64,000 nt of DNA, from NCBI GenBank assembly GCA_963772265.1, contig CAVYWS010000006.1, positions 105,462-169,461 on the forward strand, written 5' to 3'. Below are positions 27,445 through 36,861 of this stretch, one piece after another. The position numbers and the translations under genes were made by a program. Below the pieces are notes generated by a model. It saw nothing but the letters and a program-made list of their open reading frames with translations, had not been told where the DNA came from and ran no database searches. The DNA is from Mayfieldus sp963772265 (GTDB lineage Bacteria > Actinomycetota > Thermoleophilia > Solirubrobacterales > 70-9). Positions within the stretch are counted from its first letter, which is position 1. Every line of letters starts with the position of its first letter.

Positions 27445-27472
27445 GCCCCCCGGTCAAGCCCCTGGTGTCCGC

Positions 27473-28246
27473 ATGAGCTCCTTGATGGAGGGCAAGTCGG
27501 GGCTCGTCACGGGCGCTGCGAGCGGTATCGGTCGCGCCTGCGCGATCCGCTTCGGCAGCGAGGGCGCCGCGGTCGTCGTCGCCGACCTGGAGAGCTCGCG
27601 CGAGGGCGGCGAGGAGACGGTGCGGGCGATCACCGATGCCGGCGGCGAGGCCGAGTTCTTCCCATGCGACGTCTCCAGGCCGGGGGACAACGAGGCGCTG
27701 GTTGCCCGGGTCGTCGAGCGCTTCGGCAATCTCGACTTCGCCCACAACAACGCCGGCATCGGAGTCCACAAGCTGCTGCACGAGACCGCCGACGAGGACT
27801 TCGACCGCGTGATCGCAGTCAACCTGCGCGGCACCTTCCTCGGCATGAAGCACCAGATCGCCCGGATGCTCGGGCAGGGTGGCGGCGCGATAGTCAACAC
27901 CTCATCGAACGCCGGCCTGCGGGCGGTGATGCTGCTCAGCGCCTACACCGCGAGCAAGCACGGGATTCTGGGGCTGACCAAGAACGCCGCGGTCGAGTAC
28001 GCCAACGAGGGCATCCGTGTCAACGCCGTCTGCCCCGGCGCGATCATGACCCCGCTGATGTCGAACGAGTCGCCGCAGCGCCAGCACGAGATCCTCGCCC
28101 CGCAGGCGATGACCCGTTTCGGCGAGCCTGAGGAGGTGGCGGCGGCCGTCGTCTGGCTGTGCTCCGACGAGGCCTCGTTCGTGACCGGGGTTTCGCTGCC
28201 GGTCGACGCCGGCTCGGTCGCCTGGGTCTCGGCCCACCGCGGCTAG
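27473..28246 (+). CDS. short-chain dehydrogenase/reductase
   Basis: A 257-residue classical SDR. The NAD(P) motif is TGAASGIG (13-20), NNAG is at 92-95, the catalytic Ser lies in NTSSNAG (about 144-145), and YTASK gives Tyr158 and Lys162. Asp38 after the second strand suggests NAD preference. It would oxidise or reduce a secondary alcohol or ketone in the cytosol. Start ATG 27473. The stop overlaps the convergent peroxiredoxin gene by four bases. Substrate not predictable. Confidence 0.9.
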   Translation: MSSLMEGKSGLVTGAASGIGRACAIRFGSEGAAVVVADLESSREGGEETVRAITDAGGEAEFFPCDVSRPGDNEALVARVVERFGNLDFAHNNAGIGVHKLLHETADEDFDRVIAVNLRGTFLGMKHQIARMLGQGGGAIVNTSSNAGLRAVMLLSAYTASKHGILGLTKNAAVEYANEGIRVNAVCPGAIMTPLMSNESPQRQHEILAPQAMTRFGEPEEVAAAVVWLCSDEASFVTGVSLPVDAGSVAWVSAHRG

Positions 28247-28704
28247 GCGCCGGCGCCCAGCGCCTCGAGCAGCAGCTCGTCGTGGCTGGCCGGCGAGACG
28301 TCCTCGAACTCGCGCTCGATCCGCCCCTCGGCGTCGATCAAGAACGTCGTCCGCGCGTTTCCCCAGTAGGTCCGGCCCGCCATCGACTTCTGCTTCCAGA
28401 CGCCGTAGCGATCCGCGACCTCGTGGTCGACGTCGGCGAGCAGGGTGAACGGGAGGCTGTACTTGTCGGCGAAGGCGCGCAAGGCCTCGGGAGGGTCGGG
28501 CGAGACGCCGAGGACGACCGCGCCGGTGCCCTCGTAGTCGGCGAAGTGATCGCGGATCCCGCAGGCCTGCTTCGTGCAGCCTGGGGTGTCGGCCTTCGGG
28601 TAGAAGTAGAGGACGAGCCGCTTGCCGGCCAGGTCGGAGAGCCTCACCGGCTCGTCGTCCTGGTTGCTCAGCACGAAGTCGGGAGCCTTGTCACCTTCCT
28701 GCAT
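28243..28704 (-). CDS. bcp: thioredoxin-dependent peroxiredoxin, BCP/PrxQ type
   Basis: A 153-residue PrxQ/BCP peroxidase. The peroxidatic Cys43 is in TPGCTKQAC and the resolving Cys48 is five residues later on the same helix, the atypical two-cysteine arrangement. PKADTPGC, GVSPDPPEALRAF and the Arg of YWGNARTTFLID complete the site. It reduces hydrogen peroxide and organic peroxides with thioredoxin. Start ATG 28704. It is divergent from the amidohydrolase; TTGACA at 28724-28729 could be a -35 element. Confidence 0.94.
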   Translation of the reverse strand: MQEGDKAPDFVLSNQDDEPVRLSDLAGKRLVLYFYPKADTPGCTKQACGIRDHFADYEGTGAVVLGVSPDPPEALRAFADKYSLPFTLLADVDHEVADRYGVWKQKSMAGRTYWGNARTTFLIDAEGRIEREFEDVSPASHDELLLEALGAGA

Positions 28705-28744
28705 CGTCTTCCTTTCGGTTTGTTGACATCATCGCCCGCGACCG

Positions 28745-29611
28745 ATGGCCGCAATCGATCCGTCCTCCCTCGTGGCGATCGACGTGCACACCCATGTGCA
28801 CTCCTCGGTTCGCGGCGGGACGATCTCCCCCGATTCCCCCGAGGCCGCGGTCGGCGAGGTCTTCGGCAGCGACGCCCTTCTCAGCGTCCCCGAGCTCGCC
28901 GCCTACTACCGCGAGCGCGAGATGGCCGCCGTCTGCTTCATGGTCGACTCGGTCAACTGGGACGGGGCGGTCAGCAACGAGGAGATCCTCGAGCTCGCCG
29001 CCGAGGAGCGAGACGTGCTGATCCCGTTCGTCAGCATCGACCCCCATCGCGGCAGCGAAGGCGTCGAGGCGGCGCGGCGGATGCTCGAAGAGCACGACGT
29101 GCGCGGGTTCAAGTTCCACCCCAACCTGCAGGAGTTCTTCCCCGACGACCGGCTCGCCTACCCGCTCTACGAGCTGATCGCCGAGCACCGCCTGCCGGCC
29201 GTCTTTCACACCGGCCAGACCGCGGTCGGATCGGGGCAGCGCGGCGGTGGCGGGATCCTGCTCAAGTACTCCAACCCGATCCACCTCGACCAGATCGCGG
29301 CCGACTTCCCCGAGATGCCGATCATCATGGCCCACCCCTCGGTGCCCTGGCAGGACGAGGCGCTCTCGATCGCGGTCCACAAGCCCCAGGTCTACATCGA
29401 CCTCTCCGGCTGGTCGCCGAAGTACTTCCCGCCGCAGCTGGTGCAGTACGCGAACTCGCTGCTGCGCGAAAAGGTCCTCTTCGGCACCGACTATCCGGCG
29501 CTCACCCCGGAGCGCTGGCTCGCCGACTTCGAGAAGCTCGAGATCAAGCCCGACGTGCGGCCGCTGATCCTCAAGGACAACGCCGCGCGGCTGCTCGGCC
29601 TCGCCGCCTAG
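28745..29611 (+). CDS. metal-dependent amidohydrolase (Amidohydro_2, TIM barrel)
   Basis: A 288-residue COG2159-type amidohydrolase. Metal ligands are visible as H15 and H17 in DVHTHVHSS, a later His in VFHTGQT, a His in IIMAHPSVPW and the Asp in FGTDYP. The family includes aromatic-acid decarboxylases such as 5-carboxyvanillate and gamma-resorcylate decarboxylase as well as hydrolases. Position next to the catabolic island makes decarboxylase or ring-opening chemistry possible, but this is inference. It is shorter than LigW. It ends 11 bases from the convergent E1 beta gene. Confidence 0.82.
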   Translation: MAAIDPSSLVAIDVHTHVHSSVRGGTISPDSPEAAVGEVFGSDALLSVPELAAYYREREMAAVCFMVDSVNWDGAVSNEEILELAAEERDVLIPFVSIDPHRGSEGVEAARRMLEEHDVRGFKFHPNLQEFFPDDRLAYPLYELIAEHRLPAVFHTGQTAVGSGQRGGGGILLKYSNPIHLDQIAADFPEMPIIMAHPSVPWQDEALSIAVHKPQVYIDLSGWSPKYFPPQLVQYANSLLREKVLFGTDYPALTPERWLADFEKLEIKPDVRPLILKDNAARLLGLAA

Positions 29612-29622
29612 CCGCGGGCGGC

Positions 29623-30606
29623 TCATCTCGCCTCACCGCCGAGCGTCGCGAGGGCCGCGGCGTGGATCTCGTCGGCGCCCGGCAGGTAGGCGTCCTCGAG
29701 GCCGGGGCTGAGCGGGACGGGGGTGAACGGCGCCCCGACCCGCTCGATCGGGGCGTCGAGGTGGTCGAAGGCGGCGGCCTGGATCGCGGCGGCGATCTCG
29801 GCGCCGAAGCCGCCCTGCAGGACCGCCTCGTGGGCGACCACGAGGCGGTTGGTCCGCCGCACCGACTCGACGATCGCCTCGACGTCGAGCGGGACGAGGG
29901 TGCGCGGGTCGATCACCTCCGCCTCGATCCCGTCGGCGGCCAGCCGCTCGGCGGCGGCAAGCGCGTCCGCGACCAGCCGCGAGAGCGCGAGGATCGTCAG
30001 GTCGCCGCCCTCGCGCAGCGTCTTGGCGCTGCCGATCGGGACCGGCTCCGGGTCCTCGGGGACGTCCTCGCGCCTGAAGTAGAGCGCCTTGTTCTCGATG
30101 AACACGACCGGATTGGGATCCTCGATCGCGCTGCGCAGCAGCGCCGCCGCGTCGACGGCCCGGCTCGGCATCACGACCTTCAGGCCCGGCACGTGGGTGA
30201 GCCAGCTCTCGAGGCTCTGCGAGTGCTGGGCGGCGCCGCGCTGACCGGCGCCGCCCTGGGTGCGCACGACGAGCGGGACGCTGAGCTGGCCCCCGGACAT
30301 CAGGTGCGCCTTTGCCGCCTGGTTGACGATCTGGTCGAGGGCCAGGGTGATGAAGTCGATGAACATCACCTCGACGACCGGGCGAAATCCCGACTGAGCC
30401 GCCCCGACCGCGACCCCGGTGACCGCTGCCTCGCTGATCGGCGTGTTGAGGACCCGCTGGCGGCCGAACTCGTCGGCGAGCCCGGCAGTTGCCCCGTAGG
30501 GGCCGCCCTCGGCGACGTCCTCGCCCAGGACCAGGACCGTCTGGTCGGAGCGCATCGCCTCCGCCAGCGCTCCGTTGATCGCCTTCAGGTAGGTCGTCTC
30601 GCTCAT
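29623..30606 (-). CDS. 2-oxo acid dehydrogenase E1 beta subunit (first copy)
   Basis: A 327-residue transketolase-like E1 beta subunit of the pyruvate/acetoin/branched-chain 2-oxo acid dehydrogenase family. Start ATG 30606. Characteristic pieces are LGEDVAEGGPYGAT, NTPISEAAVTGVAVGAA, FIDFITLALDQIVNQAAK and DPRTLVPLD near the C-terminal domain. With E1 alpha it decarboxylates a 2-oxo acid using thiamine diphosphate and passes the acyl group to lipoyl-E2. No E2 or E3 gene is in the window. As read, the upstream E1 alpha frame runs into this gene without a stop because of a frameshift. Confidence 0.93.
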   Translation of the reverse strand: MSETTYLKAINGALAEAMRSDQTVLVLGEDVAEGGPYGATAGLADEFGRQRVLNTPISEAAVTGVAVGAAQSGFRPVVEVMFIDFITLALDQIVNQAAKAHLMSGGQLSVPLVVRTQGGAGQRGAAQHSQSLESWLTHVPGLKVVMPSRAVDAAALLRSAIEDPNPVVFIENKALYFRREDVPEDPEPVPIGSAKTLREGGDLTILALSRLVADALAAAERLAADGIEAEVIDPRTLVPLDVEAIVESVRRTNRLVVAHEAVLQGGFGAEIAAAIQAAAFDHLDAPIERVGAPFTPVPLSPGLEDAYLPGADEIHAAALATLGGEAR

Positions 30607-31572
30607 CTTGCGTAGGTCAGCTCTGCGACGAGCTCCGGGGGCCGGATAGGCGCTCTGGCGAGCGAACTCCACCGCCTCGGCCACCTCGGCTTCGGCCCGG
30701 CGCTCGGCCTCCGCCGCCGCCTCCTGGTCGAACCAGCCGGCGTCGACGCCGCGGCGCTGCAGGCGCAGGATCGGGTCCTTGCGCTGCCAATCCTCCTTCG
30801 CGATCGCCTCCCGGTACTTGGCGGGGTCGCCCTCGTAGTGGCCGCGCAGGCGGTAGGTGAGGCACTCGAGCAGCATCGGGCCGTCGCCCTGCCGCGCGGC
30901 GCCGAGCAGTTCGCCGAACGCCCGCCAGACGGCCTCGGTGTCGTTGCCGTCCACCGTCTCGCGGCTCATCATGTAGGGGGAGACGACGTCGCTCACCCGC
31001 TCGACCTTGGTGTGCGCGGAGCGCGGCGTGAACTCGGCGAAGCCGTTGTTCTCGCAGACCAGGATCAGCGGCAGCTCCCAGAGCGTCGCCAGGTTCACCG
31101 TCTCGTTGAAGTGGCCGGCCTGCACGGCGCCGTCGCCGAAGAAGGCGACCGCAACCTCGCCGCCGCCGCGCATCCGGTTCGCCAGCGCGGTGCCGAGAGC
31201 CATCGGCAGGTTGCCGCCGACGACGCCGGTGGCGCCCATCAGCCCGTGCTCGGTGTCGACGACGTGCATCGAGCCGCCCATGCCCCGACAGAGGCCGGTG
31301 TCGCGTCCCATCAGCTCTGCCAGCAGGGGGCCGAGCGGGGCGCCCTTGGCGATCGCGTGCCCGTGGGCCCGGTGGCCGCTGTAGACGGCGTCCTCGGGGC
31401 GGAGCTGGGCGCAGACGCCGGCCGCCACGGCTTCCTGGCCGACGCTGAGATGGATCAGGCCGTAGACCTCGTCGGCGCGCTTCAGCTGTCCCACCCGCTC
31501 CTCGAAGTGGCGGATCCGCCACATCGTGCTCAGCACATCGAGCGCCTGCTCCGGCGTGAGGCTCGTGTTCAC
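30603..31572 (-). CDS. 2-oxo acid dehydrogenase E1 alpha subunit (first copy), frameshift near the 3' end
   Basis: E1 alpha of about 323 residues starting at GTG 31572. The thiamine-diphosphate region is FGDGAVQAGHFNE with VCENNGFAEFT; the phospho-loop-like GHRAHGHAIAKG and the C-terminal YRLRGHYEGDP are typical. Near the end the frame slips at a G run (30637-30641): removing one base gives SAYPAPELVAELTYAR and a TGA that overlaps the E1 beta ATG by four bases. As read, alpha and beta appear fused. The length (970 bases, one more than a multiple of three) fits one extra base. Confidence 0.88.
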
Positions 31573-31631
31573 GTCAACCAGCCTGACGCTTCGCAACCGG
31601 CGGCTGCGCCGCGCCTGGCCAGCGTCATCGC

Positions 31632-32505
31632 CTACGCGGGCGCCGAGGCCTTGCGGAACTGCGCGACGCTGGTCTCGTAGGCGCGGCTGAAGATCTCCTC
31701 GATCGGCAGCTGGCGCAGCTCGTCGGAGAGGACCTCGACCCCCCACGGCCCCTCGTAGCCGATGTCCTGGGCGACCTCGATGTAGCCCGGGATGTCGAAC
31801 TCTCCCTCGCCGGGCAGCTTCCGGTGGGCGGTCGTCTCCTTGATCAGATCCTCCATGTTCTCCTTCTGGCCATCGCTGAGCTCGATCCAGGTGAGGTAGC
31901 GGAGAGGGATCTTGCGCAGGTCCTCGGGGGCGATGCCGAGCTTCGACATGTGCCAGGTGTCGATCGCGACGCCGCTGTTCTCGGCTCCGGCGCCCTCGAC
32001 CACCTCCAGCGCGGTCTCGATGCTCTGCACGTTGGCGTCGAAGGGCATGAACTCGTAGACGATCTTCGCCGCGTGGTGCTCGGAGGCGTCGGCGCAGAGC
32101 TCGCCGAAGCGCTCGGTGATCCGGGACAGCTCGGCCGGGGTTCCGGGGATGTTGCCGACCTTGACGTGATGGGCGTCCAGCGCCGCCGCGCGCGTCCCAG
32201 AGCAGCCGGCGCGTCTTGTCCGAATCCTCGCGCGCGCCGTCGCCGGGGTCGAGGAACCAGTCGTTGATGAACTCGAGCTCCAGGTACTCGAGGCCGGAGT
32301 CGTCGAAGATCGCCTTGATCTCCTCCAGGCTCCGGGTGTTGAGCTGGTGCTCGATGTCGGCGTGCCAGAGCCCGATACCGCGCATCCCCACTCTCGCCGC
32401 CTCGGCGCAGCGGTCGCGGAAGTCGAAGAGGCTCCATTCGCGGCCCTCGTGCACCTCCACCGGGCCGGAGACCGTCCAGTACAAGCCGAGCAGCTCGACG
32501 TCCAT
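31632..32505 (-). CDS. sugar phosphate isomerase/epimerase-like TIM barrel (AP_endonuc_2 family), frameshifted
   Basis: A protein of about 290 residues from ATG 32505 (GGAGAGG site). The N-terminal half includes MRGIGLWHADIEHQL and YLELEFINDWFLDPG; the C-terminal half includes FMPFDANVQSI, VAIDTWHMSKLG and GYEGPWGVEVLSDE, the Glu, Asp/His and Glu metal ligands of xylose-isomerase-like barrels. The halves lie in different frames that meet in the CG-rich stretch 32181-32196, where the conserved DAHHVKVGN is restored by dropping one base. It may isomerise a hydroxy-keto or sugar-like intermediate. It heads the minus-strand unit with the first E1 pair, behind an operator. Confidence 0.8.
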
Positions 32506-32531
32506 TCCTCTCCTTCCGCAGCTGCGGCGAT

Positions 32532-32539
32532 TGTATACA
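32532..32539. promoter_or_regulatory. GntR-type operator, site 1 (TGTATACA)
   Basis: Perfect 8-bp palindrome within ATTGTATACAGC, 27 bases upstream of the isomerase start codon (minus strand). It is one of ten TGYATRCA sites in the four control regions of the catabolic island. Assignment to the GntR protein at 44.6 kb is inferred. Confidence 0.75.
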
Positions 32540-32617
32540 GCGAGGCCCTTCCCAGGGCAAGCGGACTCGGCTCGCCCGCAGGGAACGGCCGAGTTGCGGC
32601 GTGTGACCGGATCTGTT

Positions 32618-32625
32618 TGTATGCA
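32618..32625. promoter_or_regulatory. GntR-type operator, site 2 (TGTATGCA)
   Basis: TTGTATGCAA, a near-perfect palindrome 69 bases upstream of the zinc dehydrogenase start on the plus strand. It lies 86 bases from site 1, so each divergent unit has its own copy. Function inferred. Confidence 0.7.
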
Positions 32626-32693
32626 ATCGAGATGACCGCTCGGTGCGCCGTGCGTCCACAGGGATGGCCTAGAGCTCTCAGGCGGTCGGCCTG

Positions 32694-33734
32694 ATGCGTG
32701 CCGCGCTCACCCGATCGCCGGGCACGATCGAGCTGGTCGACGTTCCCGATCCGTCACCCCCGGGACAGGGTGAGGTGATCGTCGGCTCGATGGCGGTGGG
32801 CCTCTGCGGCTCCGACTACCACTTCCTCTCCGGGCACCTGACCGAGGCCGCCGGCGGCGGCAGCGAGGCGTTCCCGAAGGTGCAGGGGCACGAGGTCGGG
32901 GGAACGATCGAAGGCGTCGGGCCGGGCTGCCGCTCAGAGCTCGACCTCGGCCAGCCGGTCGCGATGTGGCCGCTGACGTCGTGCGGCCATTGCTATCCAT
33001 GCAGCGTCGGGCGCTACAACGTCTGCGACAACTTCGCCCTGATCGGCATCCACACCGATGGCGGCCTGCAGGAGAAGCTGCGGGTCTCGCAGGACCAGGT
33101 CTTCGCGACCCGCGAGGAGAACTCGGCCGTGGCGGCTATGGCGGAACCGGTCTCGATCGCGGTCAGGGCGGCCGGTCGGGCCGGAATCCAGGAGGGCGAG
33201 CGCGTCGTCGTGCTCGGCGCCGGGCCGATCGGCCAGTCGGTCTGCCTCGTCGCCTCCGAGCGCGGCGCCTCGGTGCTGGTCGTCGACCCGCAGGAGGGCC
33301 GGCTGGGACTGAGTCGCGAGATGGGCGCCGAGACACTGGTCTGGAGCGACGCCGAGGAGGTCGTGCGCCAGGCCCGCGAGTGGTCCGGCGGCGACGGGCC
33401 CCCGGTGGTCGTCGATGCGACCGGGGTGCCGGACGCCGTGCGGGCGATGGTCGACATGGCCGCCTCGGCTGCACGGGTGGTCCAGGTGGGGATGTCGGGC
33501 CAAGAGGTGCCGCTGCGGATCGGAAGCTTCACCGAGAAGGAGCTCGACCTGCTCGGCGTCAGCTGCTGCAACCGCGAGGAGTTCGAGCAGGCGGTCGGCG
33601 TGGTCGAGCGCAACAGCTCGACGGTGAAGCGGATGATCAGCCACGAGTTCCGGCTCGAGCAGGCCCCCGAGGCGATCGACTACGCGATGAACAACCCGCA
33701 CGAGGTGATGAAGGTGGTGATCCGCGATGACTGA
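32694..33734 (+). CDS. zinc-dependent alcohol/polyol dehydrogenase (MDR family)
   Basis: A 346-residue medium-chain dehydrogenase. Catalytic zinc ligands are Cys in GLCGSDYHF and His/Glu in GHEVGG; the structural zinc site is CGHCYPCSVGRYNVC. The coenzyme motif is VVLGAGPIGQS and the following acidic residue in VVDPQEGR suggests NAD. Sequence style is close to sorbitol or threonine dehydrogenases. It would oxidise a secondary alcohol on the side chain of the substrate. First gene of a three-gene unit (dehydrogenase, GMC oxidase, aldehyde dehydrogenase); it overlaps the GMC gene by eight bases. Confidence 0.9.
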   Translation: MRAALTRSPGTIELVDVPDPSPPGQGEVIVGSMAVGLCGSDYHFLSGHLTEAAGGGSEAFPKVQGHEVGGTIEGVGPGCRSELDLGQPVAMWPLTSCGHCYPCSVGRYNVCDNFALIGIHTDGGLQEKLRVSQDQVFATREENSAVAAMAEPVSIAVRAAGRAGIQEGERVVVLGAGPIGQSVCLVASERGASVLVVDPQEGRLGLSREMGAETLVWSDAEEVVRQAREWSGGDGPPVVVDATGVPDAVRAMVDMAASAARVVQVGMSGQEVPLRIGSFTEKELDLLGVSCCNREEFEQAVGVVERNSSTVKRMISHEFRLEQAPEAIDYAMNNPHEVMKVVIRDD

Positions 33735-35325
33735 CGAGCGGCGCGCATACGACTACCTCATCGTCGGCGCGGGTTCCGCGGGCTGCGTGCTCGCCGCCAG
33801 GCTCAGCGAGGACCCCGACGTCCGGGTGGCGCTGCTGGAGGCCGGGGGCCCCGACGCGGCGCAGGAGATCCACACCCCGGCCGCCTTTCCCGCCACGTTC
33901 AAGTCGGGGCTTGACTGGGATCTCTTCGGCGAGGAGGAGCCGGGGCTGGGCGGTAAGCGCCTCTACATGCCGCGCGGGCGGGTCCTCGGGGGCTCGAGCT
34001 CGATCAACGCGATGATCTACATCCGCGGCAACCGCGCCGACTACGACGAGTGGGAGGCGGCCGGCTGCGAGGGCTGGGGATACGACGACGTCCTGCCCTA
34101 CTTCAAGCGCTCCGAGGGCAACGAGCGCGGCGAGGACGCCTTCCACGGCGCCGACGGTCCGCTCGCGGTCTGCGAGAGCAGGTCGATGCACCCGCTGGTC
34201 GACTCGATGCTGGAGGCTGCGCAGCAGGCCGGCCATGAGCACAACCCCGACCTCAACGGCGCCCGTCAGGAGGGCGTCGGCCGCTTCCAGGTCACCCAGC
34301 GCGACGGCCTGCGGGAGAGCTGCGCGACCGCCTTCCTGCATCCGGCCGAGAGCCGCGAGAACCTCGAGGTGATCACCGGCGCCTTTGCGACCCGGATCCT
34401 CTTCGACGGCGATCGGGCGGTCGGGGTGGAGGTCTCGCGAAACGGCCAGCTCGAGGAGCTGCGGGCCGAGCGCGAGGTGATCCTCTCGGCCGGGACCTAT
34501 CAGTCGCCGGTGCTGCTGATGCTCTCCGGGGTCGGTCCGGCGGCCGACCTCGAGCTGCTGGGGATCGAGGTGCGGGCGGACCTCCCGGTCGGTCAGAACC
34601 TCCAGGACCACTGCATGGCGCAGATCAATTACACGACCGATGAGGAGTCGCTGTTCACCGCGGTCACGCCGGAGAACATCGCCCTGCTCGAGAGCGAAGG
34701 GCGGGGTGCGCTGACCTCAAACATCCCCGAGGCGGGCGGCTTCTTCCGAACCCGCGCCGGGCTCGACGCGCCGGACATCGAGTTTCACTTCGCGCCGTCG
34801 CTGTTCTACGACCAGGGCCTGACCGCCCCAGCCGACCACGGATACTGCTTCGGACCGGTGGTGATCAAGCCGTCGAGCCGCGGGCACGTGAAGCTGCGCG
34901 CACCCCTGCCCGACTCCAAGCCGCTGATCCTCTGCAACTTCCTCACCACCGACGAAGATCGCGAGAGCATGATCGCCGGGGTGCGGATGGCGCTGGAGAT
35001 CGCCGAGCAGCCGGCGCTGAAGGCGGTCGAGAGGGCCCCGTTCAGCGTTCCGGCCTCGGACTCCGATGACGACATCGTCGAATTCATCCACGGCGCCGCG
35101 CAAACCGTCTACCACCCGACATCGACCTGCGCGATGGGCTCGGTGGTCGACCCCGACCTCCGCGTCCTCGGCGTCGACGGGCTGCGCGTCGTCGACGCCT
35201 CGGTGATGCCGACGATCACCCGCGGCAACACCAACGCCCCGACGATCATGATCGCCGAGAAGGGCGCCGACCTGATCAGAGACCTGAGCCCCGCCGAGTC
35301 CGCCAGTGCGCACGGCGCGGCATGA
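33727..35325 (+). CDS. GMC family oxidoreductase, choline-dehydrogenase-like
   Basis: A 532-residue FAD-dependent GMC oxidoreductase. FAD binding is in LIVGAGSAGCVLAARL, the first PROSITE region in RGRVLGGSSSINAMIYIRG, and the C-terminal catalytic His lies in VYHPTSTCAMG with Asn in RGNTNAPTIMIAEK. It oxidises a primary alcohol to an aldehyde; lignin-type gamma-alcohols, choline and polyethylene glycol are all known substrates of the family. The aldehyde dehydrogenase downstream would take the product to an acid. No choline uptake or betaine gene is present, so aromatic side-chain alcohol is preferred. Confidence 0.92.
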   Translation: MTDERRAYDYLIVGAGSAGCVLAARLSEDPDVRVALLEAGGPDAAQEIHTPAAFPATFKSGLDWDLFGEEEPGLGGKRLYMPRGRVLGGSSSINAMIYIRGNRADYDEWEAAGCEGWGYDDVLPYFKRSEGNERGEDAFHGADGPLAVCESRSMHPLVDSMLEAAQQAGHEHNPDLNGARQEGVGRFQVTQRDGLRESCATAFLHPAESRENLEVITGAFATRILFDGDRAVGVEVSRNGQLEELRAEREVILSAGTYQSPVLLMLSGVGPAADLELLGIEVRADLPVGQNLQDHCMAQINYTTDEESLFTAVTPENIALLESEGRGALTSNIPEAGGFFRTRAGLDAPDIEFHFAPSLFYDQGLTAPADHGYCFGPVVIKPSSRGHVKLRAPLPDSKPLILCNFLTTDEDRESMIAGVRMALEIAEQPALKAVERAPFSVPASDSDDDIVEFIHGAAQTVYHPTSTCAMGSVVDPDLRVLGVDGLRVVDASVMPTITRGNTNAPTIMIAEKGADLIRDLSPAESASAHGAA

Positions 35326-35350
35326 GAAGCATTCGAAAGGAGCAGCACCG

Positions 35351-36850
35351 ATGAGCACCACAACCGAGAAACCCGCCGCCGCCGATCAGGCCGGAGAGCT
35401 TCTGGCCGAGGAGCGGTGGAGCGGCAAGATCTTCAGCAACGGCTGGGTCGACGCACCGCAGACGATCGATGTGACCGAGCCGGCCACCGGCGACGTGCTC
35501 GGCACGGCGGGGGCCGCCGACGCGGCGGCGGTCGCCCGGGCCTGCGAGTCGGCGGCCGCCGCGCAGCGCGAATGGGCGCAGACGCCGTTCACCGAGCGGG
35601 TCGCGATCGTCCGCAAGGCGGGCGAGGCGCTGGACCGCCACCGCGAGGAGATCGTCGGCTGGATGGTCCGCGAGAGCGGCTGCATCCCGCCCAAGGCGGA
35701 CACCGAGGTCACGGCCTCGATCGGCCAGCTGGAGATGGCGGCGGCGCTGATCTCGCACCCGCTCGGGCTCAATCTGCCGTCGATCACGCCCGGCCGGACC
35801 AGCATGGCGCGCCGGATCCCGGTCGGGGTGGTGGGCGTGATCTGCCCCTGGAACTTCCCGATCGTCCTGGCGATGCGCTCGGTGGGCCCGGCCCTTGCGC
35901 TCGGCAACGCCGTGGTCCTGAAGTCCGACCCCAACACGCCGGTCACCGGCGGCGCCTTGATCGCCGGGGTCTTCGAGGAGGCTGGCCTTCCCGAGGCCTT
36001 GCTGCACGTCGTCCCCGGTTCCGGAGAGGTCGGCGAAGCCCTGGTCGAGGACCCCAACGTGCGGATGATCTCCTTCACCGGATCGACCGCGACCGGGCAC
36101 AAGGTCGGTGAGGCGGCCGGACGCAACCTCAAGCGGATGGTGCTGGAGATGGGCGGCAACAGCCCGCTGGTGATCCTCGACGACGCCGACATCGAGGCGG
36201 CCTCATCGGCGGGGGCCTGGGGCTCATACCTGCACCAGGGCCAGATCTGCCTGGCTGTGAGCCGGCACCTCGTGCACGAGAGCATCGTCGACGAGTACAC
36301 CGAGGCGCTTGTCGAGCGGGCCAATCACCTGCCGGTCGGCAACCCCGCCACCGAGGAGGTGGCGCTGGGCCCGATCATCAACAAGAAGCAGCTCGAGCGC
36401 CTCTCGGGGATCGTCGACGACACTGTCTCCGCCGGCGCCGAGGCGCTGGCGGGAGCAAGCCACGACGGGCCGTTCTACAAGCCGACGGTTCTCGGCGGCG
36501 TGACCACCGAGATGCGGGCGTTCAAGGAGGAGATCTTCGGCCCGGTGGCGCCGATCACCACCTTCGGCGACGACGACGAGGCGGTCGAGCTGGCCAACGC
36601 GACCGAGTACGGCCTGGTCGCGGCGGTGCAGTCCGGGTCCCCGCAGCGTGCGGCGGCGGTGGCCGAGCGGCTGCGGGCCGGCATGGTCCACATCAACGAC
36701 ACGACCGTCAACGAGGAGCCTCCGGCTCCGTTCGGCGGAGTCGGCGCATCCAGCAACGGCGGCCACTTCGGCGGCGTCGCCAACCTCGAGCTCTGGACCG
36801 AGTGGCAGTGGATGACTTCGCGCGAGAAGGCGGAGCCGTTCCCGTTTTGA
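35351..36850 (+). CDS. NAD(P)-dependent aldehyde dehydrogenase
   Basis: A 499-residue ALDH with AGGAG eight bases before ATG 35351. The active site has Glu in LEMGGNSPLV and Cys in HQGQICLAVSR; GVICPWNFP with Asn and FTGSTATG form the coenzyme and oxyanion sites, and IFGPVAPITTF is typical. Its closest style is benzaldehyde or vanillin-type dehydrogenases (a feature being the QGQIC context), which fits an aromatic acid pathway. It is the last gene of the unit and faces the VOC gene end-to-end. Confidence 0.93.
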   Translation: MSTTTEKPAAADQAGELLAEERWSGKIFSNGWVDAPQTIDVTEPATGDVLGTAGAADAAAVARACESAAAAQREWAQTPFTERVAIVRKAGEALDRHREEIVGWMVRESGCIPPKADTEVTASIGQLEMAAALISHPLGLNLPSITPGRTSMARRIPVGVVGVICPWNFPIVLAMRSVGPALALGNAVVLKSDPNTPVTGGALIAGVFEEAGLPEALLHVVPGSGEVGEALVEDPNVRMISFTGSTATGHKVGEAAGRNLKRMVLEMGGNSPLVILDDADIEAASSAGAWGSYLHQGQICLAVSRHLVHESIVDEYTEALVERANHLPVGNPATEEVALGPIINKKQLERLSGIVDDTVSAGAEALAGASHDGPFYKPTVLGGVTTEMRAFKEEIFGPVAPITTFGDDDEAVELANATEYGLVAAVQSGSPQRAAAVAERLRAGMVHINDTTVNEEPPAPFGGVGASSNGGHFGGVANLELWTEWQWMTSREKAEPFPF

Positions 36851-36861
36851 TCCCGTGACGC

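Noticed and set aside
29623..32505. A single 960-residue protein combining isomerase, E1 alpha and E1 beta
   Set aside because: The junctions coincide with frameshifts, internal starts and an overlapping stop/start; three separate genes explain it better.
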